A program made the position numbers and the translations under genes. Positions 25,371 to 33,049 of a DNA stretch of 64,000 bases are shown here, in pieces; the first letter of the stretch is position 1, and every line of letters starts with the position of its first letter. The notes under the pieces are model-generated. The model ran no database searches. It was not told where the DNA came from and worked only from the letters and a program-made list of their open reading frames with translations. Origin of the DNA: Cryobacterium sp. Y29. Lineage in GTDB: Bacteria; Actinomycetota; Actinomycetes; Actinomycetales; Microbacteriaceae. The stretch spans positions 1 through 64,000 of the forward strand of contig NZ_PJJN01000028.1 in NCBI RefSeq assembly GCF_002929825.1. Direction: 5' to 3'.

Positions 25371-26864
25371 GTGTCGACGCTCAGTGATCTCGTACTTGCC
25401 CAGGGCCGCAGCAGCGCGGAAGACGTGGACTGGCTGCATATGCTGGTCGCGGACGGCCAGCTGCTGGCCGACCTCGCATTCGCGGATATCGTCGTGTGGG
25501 TTCCGACGACCTCCGACAGTTTCGTTGCGGTAGCGCACGCGCGCCCATCAAGCGCGGCCACCCTGTTCTATCGGGACTTCGTGGGCCAGCACATCAAAGC
25601 GGAGTGGCGCAACCAGGTCACTGAAGCGTTCGAGGCTGCGAAGATCGTCGACCGCGATGCCCCTGCCTGGTTCGAGGAGACTCCCACCCGCGTGCGGGCC
25701 ATCCCGGTATTGCGGCGACTGAGCACGAGCGGATCCGAGGTGACCAATGTCCCGGTGGCGGTGCTCACCCGTCACACCAACCTGAGTGAGGCGCGCACGC
25801 CGAGTCGTCAGGAGTTGACCTTCAACGACTGCGCGAACGACCTCTTCGCCATGATCGCCTCCGGCGACTTTCCCGATCTCGGGGCCCCAACCGGACCGCG
25901 CCGCGGCGCGCCGCGCGCTTCGGACGGCCTGCTACGCCTTGACGTCGACGGCCTGACCACCTTTGCCAGCCCGAATGCGCTTTCCGCATTCAACCGTATG
26001 GGTTTCGCCGAAGAGCTCGAGGGGGAGTCCCTCGCCGAGGTCACCACGAGCCTGCTCACCGGCACTGCCGTCGTCGACGAGTCCCTGCCCCTGATCGTCA
26101 CCGGGCGGGCGCCGTGGCGCACCGATATCGAGGCGCGTGGGGTGACGGTGTCGCTACGCGCGATTCCCATTCGCAACCGCGGAGAACGCGTTGGTGCGAT
26201 CATCTTGTCCCGTGACGTCAGCGAGTTGCGCCACCAGGAACGTGAGTTGATCACCAAGGATGCGACCATCCGGGAGATTCACCATCGGGTCAAGAACAAT
26301 CTGCAAACCGTGGCCTCCCTGCTGCGCATCCAGGCGAGGCGCACCCAGTCCGACCGGGCGCGCGAGGCACTGACCCAGGCGATGCGGCGGGTTGCCGCCA
26401 TCGCTGTTGTGCACGACACCCTGTCGGAGGGGCTCAGCCAGATCGTCGACTTCGACGCTGTCTTCGAACGGGTGTTGCTGTTGACGGTAGAGGTGGCATC
26501 CGCTCACAACACGACAGTGCACCCGAAATCCTTCGGCAGCTTCGGTACCTTGCCGAGCGCTTATGCGACGCCGCTCGCGCTCGTGCTGACGGAGCTGGTC
26601 ACCAACGCGGTCGAGCACGGCCTCGCCGGGCGTGAGGGTGAAGTGTCGATCGAGGCGCAGCGCAGCGACGAGACACTCACCGTCATGGTCCGCGACACCG
26701 GTGTCGGCCTGCCGGAAGGCAAGGTGGGCTCTGGCCTCGGCACGCAGATTGTACGCACACTCATACAGGGTGAACTCGGCGGCACGATCGACTGGCACAC
26801 CATGATGGGTAGCGGCACCGAGGTGACGATCGAGATCCCCCTGCGTTTCATGAAGGAAGGCTAG
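25371..26864 (+). CDS. pdtaS: Sensor histidine kinase PdtaS
   Basis: The 497-residue soluble kinase has an N-terminal GAF-like region (STLSDLVLAQ..., LLADLAFADIVVWVPTT), a PAS domain (~200-290) and a HisKA_2/HWE-type kinase domain with REIHHRVKNNLQTVASLLRI. The ATPase boxes are LVLTELVTNAVEHGL and VRDTGVGLPEG. In mycobacteria PdtaS phosphorylates the ANTAR-domain antiterminator PdtaR and responds to nitric oxide and copper signals. No pdtaR is in this window. The frame is open to 25293, but similarity to the family starts at the GTG at 25371. Confidence 0.92.
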   Translation: MSTLSDLVLAQGRSSAEDVDWLHMLVADGQLLADLAFADIVVWVPTTSDSFVAVAHARPSSAATLFYRDFVGQHIKAEWRNQVTEAFEAAKIVDRDAPAWFEETPTRVRAIPVLRRLSTSGSEVTNVPVAVLTRHTNLSEARTPSRQELTFNDCANDLFAMIASGDFPDLGAPTGPRRGAPRASDGLLRLDVDGLTTFASPNALSAFNRMGFAEELEGESLAEVTTSLLTGTAVVDESLPLIVTGRAPWRTDIEARGVTVSLRAIPIRNRGERVGAIILSRDVSELRHQERELITKDATIREIHHRVKNNLQTVASLLRIQARRTQSDRAREALTQAMRRVAAIAVVHDTLSEGLSQIVDFDAVFERVLLLTVEVASAHNTTVHPKSFGSFGTLPSAYATPLALVLTELVTNAVEHGLAGREGEVSIEAQRSDETLTVMVRDTGVGLPEGKVGSGLGTQIVRTLIQGELGGTIDWHTMMGSGTEVTIEIPLRFMKEG

Positions 26865-26888
26865 CCCCCGCTTCCTTTTGGACGGGGC

Positions 26889-26915
26889 CTGGGCCCGAGG
26901 CGCGGGCCCAGTTTA
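26889..26915 (+). terminator. Terminator of pdtaS
   Basis: A perfect 9-bp stem CTGGGCCCG / CGGGCCCAG (26889-26897 and 26903-26911) with a five-base loop is followed by TTTATAG. It lies 24 bases after the pdtaS stop. Confidence 0.8.
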
Positions 26916-26993
26916 TAGACTTGGCCCGCGGCCATAAGGTGGGCCGTCGAGCGGGTGCGGTTTCGCGCGGTCGCGAGGTCCGCTGGCGGGTAC

Positions 26994-27042
26994 AAAAAAA
27001 CGAGCCAACGGCCGCCGGGGATACCGGATGGCCGCGGGCTCG
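26994..27042 (-). terminator. Intrinsic terminator of whiB1
   Basis: Read on the minus strand, CGAGCC (27042-27037) pairs with GGCTCG (27006-27001) and an inner CGGCC pairs with GGCCG. A run of seven T residues (27000-26994) follows. It starts 23 bases after the whiB1 stop and is the most canonical intrinsic terminator in this part of the window. Confidence 0.85.
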
Positions 27043-27065
27043 CGTTCTGTGGTTGTGCTGGCTCG

Positions 27066-27314
27066 CTAGGAAGCTCGGCGGGCGCGTGCTGCGCGACGCT
27101 TGAGCGCGCGGCGTTCGTCTTCGCTCAGACCGCCCCAGACTCCCGAGTCCTGGCCGGTTTCAAGTGCGTACTGGAGGCACACCTCGGTGACGTTGCACCG
27201 TGCGCACACCGACTTTGCCTTCTCGATCTGGTCCACCGCGGGTCCAGTGTTGCCGACCGGGAAGAAAAGTTCCGGGTCGGCGGTGAGGCAGGCAGCTTTA
27301 TCGCGCCAGTCCAT
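27066..27314 (-). CDS. whiB1: WhiB1-type iron-sulfur transcription factor
   Basis: The 82-residue protein has the four cluster-binding cysteines Cys9, Cys37, Cys40 and Cys46 (C...CxxC...C), the GVWGG turn and a basic C-terminal tail (RRALKRRAARARR). The spacing is that of mycobacterial WhiB1, whose [4Fe-4S] cluster binds the primary sigma factor and reacts with nitric oxide. AGGAG lies eight bases before the ATG. A longer frame from 27344 is possible but not family-like. The gene is adjacent to pdtaS, as in M. tuberculosis. Confidence 0.95.
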   Translation of the reverse strand: MDWRDKAACLTADPELFFPVGNTGPAVDQIEKAKSVCARCNVTEVCLQYALETGQDSGVWGGLSEDERRALKRRAARARRAS

Positions 27315-27508
27315 AGGGATGCTCCTTTTGTTACATGGGTGCACGGCCGATTGGCCAGAGTTGCAGGGGGTGATGGCCGGTTGCAGGAATGTGGGATCTG
27401 CGCGATAACCGCGTTGAAATCGCCCACGTCCCTGTGAGCGTCAACCAAGCCTTCAATATCGTCCCATAATAGAGGTATCAAATCAATAGTTTCGTATGGT
27501 TTTTCGCT

Positions 27509-27958
27509 GTGAACAGCGGCTCTGGTGCAGGGCGCCCAGCCTGGATCGACCTCCGGGCTCTTCGTCGTGCCCCCCTGTTGGGGGTGCTGATCGCGTTCCT
27601 CGCCCTGGAAGCGCTCGCCCTGTGGTTCTTCAGCGCCTGGTGGGTGCTCGAACTGGTCATTGCCACCCCGACCTCGGTGGGAGCCGCGCTCGCCCTGTTG
27701 GCCCTCATCGTGGTCGCTGCCGTGTGGGTCAGTGCGATTACCGTCGGTGCTCTCCGTCGGCGTCCGTGGATTCGCGGCGGTGCCCTCACGTGGCAGCTCG
27801 TGCAGGTCATGATCGCGATCGGTTGTTTTCAGGGGATCTACGCTCGGCCTGACGTCGGCTGGGCGCTGCTGCTGCCGTCCATCATCGTGCTCGTTTTGGT
27901 GTTCACTCCGCGTGTCGTTGCTGCGACCAGCCACGAACCCGAACCCGAAGCCGACTAA
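27509..27958 (+). CDS. Small integral membrane protein (149 aa)
   Basis: Four hydrophobic segments (~24-44, 52-78, 92-109, 118-136) with a basic N-terminus and an acidic Pro/Glu tail (HEPEPEAD). No catalytic motif is visible and I do not recognise a characterised family, though similar proteins are common beside whiB1 in Microbacteriaceae. It starts at GTG without a clear Shine-Dalgarno sequence. It is divergent from whiB1 and convergent with the peroxiredoxin gene. Confidence 0.75.
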   Translation: MNSGSGAGRPAWIDLRALRRAPLLGVLIAFLALEALALWFFSAWWVLELVIATPTSVGAALALLALIVVAAVWVSAITVGALRRRPWIRGGALTWQLVQVMIAIGCFQGIYARPDVGWALLLPSIIVLVLVFTPRVVAATSHEPEPEAD

Positions 27959-27999
27959 GCGGCGCTGTGCGGGCCGTGAAGACCCGATCAAGTGCGAAC

Positions 28000-28479
28000 C
28001 TAGGCGTCGATACCGAGCTTCTTACGCAGGCTCGCGACGTGGCCGGTGGCCTTGACGTTGTAGAGGGCGTGGGTGATGATTCCGGCCTCATCGAGCACGA
28101 GCGTCGACCGCAGCACACCGGTCACGATCTTGCCGTACAGATTCTTCTCGCCGTAGGCGCCGTAGGCACGGTGCACAGCGAGGTCGGTGTCGCTGAGCAA
28201 GGGAAAGTTCACGGCGTCGTGCTCTTGAAACTTCTTCAGTTTGGCCGGAGCATCTTTCGACAGTCCGAGTACCTGGTAGCCGGCCGATTTGAGCGAGCCG
28301 AGGTTGTCGCGAAAGTCGCAGGCCTGGGTCGTGCAGCCGGGGCTCATCGCGGCCGGGTAAAAATACACGACGACCCTGCTGCCCGAAAAGTCGGCCAGCG
28401 AAACGGATGCCCCATCCTGATCAGTCAGGGTGAACTGGGGGGCTGTATCGCCGACTGCAAGGCGCGCTAGATCCGTCAT
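28000..28479 (-). CDS. bcp: Thioredoxin-dependent peroxiredoxin, BCP type
   Basis: The 159-residue cytoplasmic peroxiredoxin reduces peroxides using a peroxidatic Cys49 in PAAMSPGCTTQAC. Cys54, five residues later, is the resolving cysteine typical of the atypical 2-Cys BCP/PrxQ class. The N-terminal LAVGDTAPQFTLTDQDG and the later GKIVTGVLRSTLVLDEAGII region are standard. It lies 18 bases after rsgA on the same strand. The sigR-rsrA thiol-stress system is only 3 kb away, but I see no GGAAT-N18-GTT promoter directly before this gene. Confidence 0.93.
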   Translation of the reverse strand: MTDLARLAVGDTAPQFTLTDQDGASVSLADFSGSRVVVYFYPAAMSPGCTTQACDFRDNLGSLKSAGYQVLGLSKDAPAKLKKFQEHDAVNFPLLSDTDLAVHRAYGAYGEKNLYGKIVTGVLRSTLVLDEAGIITHALYNVKATGHVASLRKKLGIDA

Positions 28480-28497
28480 CCGTCCATCGTAACTGCG

Positions 28498-29685
28498 TCA
28501 GGGGACACGGGCTCCGCGCGCGGGCGCAAAGGTGGCGAGAAGGCGCTGCAGGGAGTCCAGGCGCACCCGGCCGGTCTCGCCGAGTTCATCAGCCTCGACG
28601 GCCTCGATGATGACGCAGTCCGGCGAGTCGGGTAAGTGCGTGCAGCCGCGCGGGCAGCGCTCTGCGATCGTCGCGAGATCGGTGAAGGCCTTCAGAATGT
28701 TGTCGGTGTTGATGTGCCCGAGGCCGAAGGATCGCACACCGGGAGTGTCGATGACCCAGCCGCGGCCGGCATCCGTTTGAAGGCGCAGCGACACGGTCGA
28801 CGACGAGGTGTGGCGGCCACGCCCGGTGACGGTGTTGACGACGCCGATGGCCCGGTTGGTGCCCGGCACGAGCGCGTTCACCAGCGTGGACTTGCCCACT
28901 CCGGAGTGCCCGACGAAGACGGTGTCGTGACCGACCAGTGCCGCCGTGATCGCTTCGATCGGCATGCCGCCCTCGCCGCTTTGGAACACGGGCAGGTCGA
29001 GGCCGGCGAAATTGGCCAGGAATACGGCGGGGTCGGCGAGGTCGGTCTTGGTGATGCACAGGATGGGCTTCACACCGGCGTCGTAGGCCGCGACCAGGTA
29101 CCGATCCACCAAGCGGATGCGTGGCTCCGGGTTGGCCGCAGCGACCACGATCAGCATCTGGTCGGCATTGGCCACGATCACACGCTCGACGGCGTCCGTG
29201 TCGTCGGCGCTTCGCCGCAGCAGTGTGTCGCGCGGCACGATGCGCACGATACGGGCCAGGCTGCCCTCCGCCCCGGTCGTGTCGCCGACGATGTCGACCC
29301 GGTCACCGTTGACGACGGCCTTCTTGCGCAGTTCACTGGCCCTGGCGGTTGTGATGCGCCGCTCGGTCGGCAGGTTTTCATCGAGCATGACCGTATAACG
29401 GCCGCGGTCGACCGAGAGGATGCGGCCGGTCAGGGCGTCCTCATGGCTCGGCCGGGTTTTGGAGCGGGGTTTACTGCCCTTGCGGCCGGGACGCACGTGC
29501 ACGTTCGACTCGTCGAACTCAGGCTCGTCGTCGTCGGCAGAGGCCCACCAGGTGTCGCCAGGATCACCGGCGAGGTCGGCGTATTGGGTGTCGTCCGTGG
29601 ACGGTGCGTCGGCGACGACATGAGCGCTGAGCCGATCGCGATCCTCGCCATCGCCCGGCAAAGTCGCATCGCCCGCCACCGCCAT
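28498..29685 (-). CDS. rsgA: Ribosome small subunit-dependent GTPase RsgA
   Basis: The 395-residue circularly permuted GTPase acts in late 30S subunit maturation. Motifs appear in the permuted order G4 (ITKTD), G1 (GHSGVGKST) and G3 (DTPGVRSFGL), after an OB-fold that begins near residue 85. A zinc-binding CPRGCTHLPDSPDC segment is near the C-terminus. The N-terminus (about 50 residues before TWWASADDDE) is longer than usual, so the true start could be downstream. The annotated ATG directly follows the aroA stop codon (TAGATG), implying coupling. Confidence 0.92.
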   Translation of the reverse strand: MAVAGDATLPGDGEDRDRLSAHVVADAPSTDDTQYADLAGDPGDTWWASADDDEPEFDESNVHVRPGRKGSKPRSKTRPSHEDALTGRILSVDRGRYTVMLDENLPTERRITTARASELRKKAVVNGDRVDIVGDTTGAEGSLARIVRIVPRDTLLRRSADDTDAVERVIVANADQMLIVVAAANPEPRIRLVDRYLVAAYDAGVKPILCITKTDLADPAVFLANFAGLDLPVFQSGEGGMPIEAITAALVGHDTVFVGHSGVGKSTLVNALVPGTNRAIGVVNTVTGRGRHTSSSTVSLRLQTDAGRGWVIDTPGVRSFGLGHINTDNILKAFTDLATIAERCPRGCTHLPDSPDCVIIEAVEADELGETGRVRLDSLQRLLATFAPARGARVP

Positions 29686-31047
29686 CTACAGCGCCGCTTC
29701 GGTGATCATCGCATGCCAGAGCTGCGGAAACTGGGGGAGGGTTTTCGCGGTCGTGCCGATGTTCTCCACGTCAACGCCGGGTACGGCGAGGCCGATCAGT
29801 GCTCCGGCCGTGGCCATCCGGTGGTCGTCGTAACTGAGCCACTGGCCGCCGTGCAGGGGGGCCGGCTCGATCTGCAGGCCGTCGGGCAGCTCCGTGACCT
29901 GGCCTCCGAGTCGGTTGATCTCGGTGGCCAGCGCAGCGAGACGGTCGGTCTCGTGGTTGCGAATGTGCCCGATTCCAGTGATCGTGCTCGGCGTTTCGGC
30001 GAGGGCAGCGAGGGCGACGAGGGTGCAGGCGAGCTCGCCGCCGGTCGAAAGGTCCAGGTTGACACCGAGAATGCGCTCGCCGCCGGTTACGGTGAGGCGG
30101 TCGCCCACGTGGGTGACGGTCGCGCCGAACAGCGGCAGGAGCTGCTCGAGGTCGGCGCCTACCTGAGTGGTCGTCTGTGGCCAGCCGGTGATGCTGACGC
30201 TGCCCCCGGCCACGAGCGCGGCGCAGAGGAACGGCGCGGCGTTGGAAAGATCGGGTTCGATATCGACCGCACGACCCGCGAGGAGACCGGGTTCGATGAT
30301 CCATTCGCCGACGTTCGGCGTGGCCACGATGACTCCGCGAGCGCGCAGCACCTCGATGGTCATCTCGATGTGCGGCAGGCTGGGCAGTCGTTCGCCGGAG
30401 TGTGTGAGGTGTAGTCCGTGCTCGAAACGTGCGCCGGCCAGCAGCAGGCCGGAGACGAACTGGCTGGACGTGCCCGCGTCGATGGTCGTGGCGCCGCCAG
30501 TCACCGCTCCGCGGCCGTGAACGGTGAAGGGCAAGGCGCGCTTGCCATCGTCGTTGATATCGCCGCCGAGGTCGCGCAGCGCACCGATGATCGGACCCAT
30601 GGGGCGGCGGCGAGCACCGACATCGCCGTCGAACGTCGTCGGGCCGAGGGCGAGGGCAGCCAGCGGCGGCAGAAAACGCATAACGGTTCCGGCCAGGCCG
30701 CAGTCGATCGTGGTGGAACCGAGCAGTTCCTCGGGCGGGGTCACCAACAGGTCGGAGCCGAACGCACCCGCGCCGGTCACCGCCTCGATCGTGGTGCCCA
30801 GCTGGCGCAGCGCGGCGACCATGAGATCGCTGTCGCGGGAATGCAGCGGCGACCGGAGCAGGGACGGTTCGCTGGCCAAAGCGGATGCGACGAGCTCCCG
30901 GTTGGTCAACGACTTCGAGCCCGGCAGGGCCAGCACAGCTTGCAGGGGCACGTCCGTGTTCGGCGCCGGCCACCAGGCATTTTCCTCGGTCGGTGAATTA
31001 TCGCCGTACGGATCGAACTCCGGCTTGGAATATCTCGAGATCAGCAT
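29686..31047 (-). CDS. aroA: 3-phosphoshikimate 1-carboxyvinyltransferase (EPSP synthase)
   Basis: The 453-residue enzyme catalyses the sixth step of the shikimate pathway, condensing shikimate-3-phosphate and PEP. Substrate-binding motifs LPGSKSLTNRELV (~42-54), GLAGTVMRFLPPLAAL (~118-133), and EPDLSNAAPFLCAALVAGG (~264-282) are all present. aroA divergent from sigR is a conserved actinobacterial arrangement. Its 5' end overlaps the predicted SigR-type promoter of sigR, so expression of the two may be linked sterically. Confidence 0.96.
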   Translation of the reverse strand: MLISRYSKPEFDPYGDNSPTEENAWWPAPNTDVPLQAVLALPGSKSLTNRELVASALASEPSLLRSPLHSRDSDLMVAALRQLGTTIEAVTGAGAFGSDLLVTPPEELLGSTTIDCGLAGTVMRFLPPLAALALGPTTFDGDVGARRRPMGPIIGALRDLGGDINDDGKRALPFTVHGRGAVTGGATTIDAGTSSQFVSGLLLAGARFEHGLHLTHSGERLPSLPHIEMTIEVLRARGVIVATPNVGEWIIEPGLLAGRAVDIEPDLSNAAPFLCAALVAGGSVSITGWPQTTTQVGADLEQLLPLFGATVTHVGDRLTVTGGERILGVNLDLSTGGELACTLVALAALAETPSTITGIGHIRNHETDRLAALATEINRLGGQVTELPDGLQIEPAPLHGGQWLSYDDHRMATAGALIGLAVPGVDVENIGTTAKTLPQFPQLWHAMITEAAL

Positions 31048-31052
31048 CGGTT
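31027..31052 (+). promoter_or_regulatory. SigR-type autoregulatory promoter (GGAAT-N18-GTT)
   Basis: GGAAT (31027-31031) and GTT (31050-31052), 18 bases apart, match the SigR/SigH consensus GGAAT-N18/19-GTT. The transcript would start near 31058 and cover the upstream ATG (31090), which has its own GGGAG Shine-Dalgarno sequence. Autoregulation of sigR/sigH from such a promoter is established in Streptomyces and mycobacteria. The element lies across the aroA start. Confidence 0.8.
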
Positions 31053-31089
31053 ATCAGGATAGTCGGTGATAACAATCTGAGGGAGATGC

Positions 31090-31833
31090 ATGACGGTGTC
31101 AATGCTGCTGGAGCGAGCCCTGGCCGTGGGTAACGGCTTAGAATCAGGGGTAATGACTTCAGACACGCCCGCGAACTCGGGAGACCTTTCGAGCAGCGAC
31201 ACAGAATTCACGACACTTTCCCCGACCAAGGCGGAACTGCGCGAGCAGACCCGCGGCTTGTTCGAGGAACAGGCGTTGCCTTTTCTCGACCAGCTGTACG
31301 CGGCGGCCATGCGAATGACACGCAACCCGTCGGATGCGCAGGATCTCGTGCAGGAAACCTTCGTGAAGGCTTTCGCCGCCTTCGCACAGTACGAGCAGGG
31401 CACCAACCTCAAAGCGTGGCTGTACCGCATTCTCACCAACACCTTCATCAATGCCTACCGCAAGAAGCAGCGCGAGCCGTACCAGGGCACGATTGATGAG
31501 TTGGAAGACTGGCAGCTCGGCGGCGCCGAATCAACCACCGCCATGTCGGGGCGTTCGGCCGAGGCCGAGGCCATCGACCACCTGCCGGACAGCGCCGTCA
31601 AAGACGCCCTGCAGTCAATTCCCGAAGACTTCAGACTCGCCGTGTACTTCGCCGACGTCGAAGGGTTCTCCTACCAGGAGATCGCCGAAATCATGAAGAC
31701 CCCCATCGGCACCGTAATGAGTCGCCTGCACCGTGGCCGGCGACTCCTGCGCGAGCTGTTGGCCGGCTACGCGGCCGAACGCGGGCTGGGCATGGAGCAG
31801 GACCAGAAAACATCCAGGAGCACAGAAAAATGA
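31090..31833 (+). CDS. sigR: ECF sigma factor SigR/SigH (thiol-oxidative stress)
   Basis: The 247-residue group IV sigma factor has region 2 ([54 protein letters not shown], residues ~59-135) and region 4 ([36 protein letters not shown]). It directs transcription of thioredoxin, mycothiol and protein quality-control genes when released from RsrA. There are two possible starts: ATG 31090 with GGGAG upstream, and ATG 31153 (21 residues shorter), which sits at a leaderless position after TAGAAT. In Streptomyces an N-terminally extended, unstable SigR' isoform is made from the autoregulated promoter, and the layout here looks parallel. The stop overlaps rsrA by four bases. Confidence 0.95.
   Translation: MTVSMLLERALAVGNGLESGVMTSDTPANSGDLSSSDTEFTTLSPTKAELREQTRGLFEEQALPFLDQLYAAAMRMTRNPSDAQDLVQETFVKAFAAFAQYEQGTNLKAWLYRILTNTFINAYRKKQREPYQGTIDELEDWQLGGAESTTAMSGRSAEAEAIDHLPDSAVKDALQSIPEDFRLAVYFADVEGFSYQEIAEIMKTPIGTVMSRLHRGRRLLRELLAGYAAERGLGMEQDQKTSRSTEK
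31139..31144 (+). promoter_or_regulatory. Candidate -10 for the short sigR isoform
   Basis: TAGAAT resembles the housekeeping -10 hexamer and ends eight bases before the ATG at 31153. It would yield a leaderless mRNA encoding the shorter SigR form. A -35 match is not evident. Confidence 0.4.
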
Positions 31834-32072
31834 CCGATTGTGGTTGCGAGAAGGCCAAGGCCGAACTCGAGGAATACCTGCACAACGAACTTCGCAAGAA
31901 TGATGCGGCCGACATTCGGGAGCATCTCGCCAGTTGCCCCGACTGCAGCAGCGAGCATCTTGTTGGCCGCACCCTGACCGAGGTCATGCAGCGCGCGTGT
32001 AAGGAGACCGCGCCCGAAGACCTGCGCGACCAGGTTTTGCTCAAGCTGCGCTCCCTGCAAGCCTCACACTAG
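31830..32072 (+). CDS. rsrA: Mycothiol system anti-sigma factor RsrA
   Basis: The 80-residue zinc-binding anti-sigma factor has the ZAS motif His32-x3-Cys36-x2-Cys39 (EHLASCPDC). Cys4 and Cys6 near the N-terminus can play the part of the redox partner cysteine (Cys11 in Streptomyces RsrA). Oxidation forms a disulfide, expels zinc and frees SigR. It is [14 protein letters not shown] sigR through an ATGA overlap. Its last 32 bases overlap, antisense, the end of the VOC-family gene. Confidence 0.94.
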   Translation: MTDCGCEKAKAELEEYLHNELRKNDAADIREHLASCPDCSSEHLVGRTLTEVMQRACKETAPEDLRDQVLLKLRSLQASH

Positions 32073-32853
32073 TCGGAGGTTGCGAGGACGCTTCGACCTG
32101 CCCGAGCAGGAACGCGGCGCCCGTCGCATCCGTTACCTGAGCGAAGGTTCCGAAGTCGGAATCCCACGGTTCTCTCAGCACTCTGCCACCGATTTCACTC
32201 ACCTTCTTCGCGGATGCCCACACATCGGCGACGCCCAGGTACACCTGCCAATATGCCGGCACCCCGGCTGGCAGCATGGCAGCGGCGTCGTACACCCCTC
32301 CGGTCATGGATTCGTCGTGGCCGAAGGTGCTGTAGCGAAAATCGGCGGTGTCGCTCAACGGAAGCGGCGTCCAGCCGAACACCTCCTCGTAGAAGGCGAT
32401 CGTTGCGTTGAAATCCCGGGTGATCAGCTCGTGCCAAACCGGCGTCCCGATCTCGTTGTCGACGTGAAACCCTCGATGGCCGTCGGCTTGCCACACACCG
32501 ACGGCCGCTCCCGCCGGGTCGGTCAGTACAGCCAGCCGCCCCTGGTCCCCGACAGTCTGCGGGAGCACGAGCACGCTAGCGCCCGCGGACCTCGCGGCGC
32601 GCACGGTTTCGTCGACGCTATCGATCGCGAGATAGGTGGTCCAGAAGTCACGGTTTCCGCGCTCCTGGGCAGTGAGACCAGCGATGGCGGCGTCGCCGTG
32701 GAAGAACATCGTATAGCGGCCGCTTCCCGACCCGGTGTCGACGGCTCGCCAGCCGAGCAGTTCGGTGTAGAACTTGATCGACCGGGCCGGGTCGCTTGTC
32801 ATCAGGTCGATCCAGCACGGCTCCCCGAGCTGGTTCACAGTGCGAACGGGCAT
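32041..32853 (-). CDS. VOC family (glyoxalase/bleomycin resistance-like) protein, two domains
   Basis: The 270-residue protein comprises two tandem VOC modules: GEPCWIDLMTSDPARSIKFY (~9-28) to about 125, and GTPVWHELITRDFNATIAFY (~137-156) to about 255. Such proteins act as dioxygenases, glyoxalases or binding proteins; no specific substrate is inferable. GAGGAGAGACC precedes the ATG at 32853, so the longer frame to 33027 is rejected. Its 3' end overlaps rsrA by 32 bases tail-to-tail, so transcription of one could interfere with the other. Confidence 0.87.
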   Translation of the reverse strand: MPVRTVNQLGEPCWIDLMTSDPARSIKFYTELLGWRAVDTGSGSGRYTMFFHGDAAIAGLTAQERGNRDFWTTYLAIDSVDETVRAARSAGASVLVLPQTVGDQGRLAVLTDPAGAAVGVWQADGHRGFHVDNEIGTPVWHELITRDFNATIAFYEEVFGWTPLPLSDTADFRYSTFGHDESMTGGVYDAAAMLPAGVPAYWQVYLGVADVWASAKKVSEIGGRVLREPWDSDFGTFAQVTDATGAAFLLGQVEASSQPPTSVRLAGSAA

Positions 32854-32999
32854 GGTCTCTCCTCGGGTTGCCCTGAGCCTAGAACCGTCGGCGCACTCTG
32901 GCAACACGCCGGTATCGGCACCACGGCGGGAACGAACCGATGCCCCGTGCCCGCTCGCACAACCCCGCCGGCCCACGCATCCAGTCGCCGCGGACACGC

Positions 33000-33029
33000 C
33001 AATGGGGGTGACTCTCGCCACCCCCATTG
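33000..33029 (-). terminator. Hairpin terminator after kgd
   Basis: A perfect 11-bp inverted repeat CAATGGGGGTG / CACCCCCATTG with an eight-base loop lies 20 bases beyond the kgd stop. There is no T-run on the minus strand, as is common in high-GC actinobacteria. Confidence 0.7.
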
Positions 33030-33049
33030 TTAGAGCCTCGCTGTGACCC

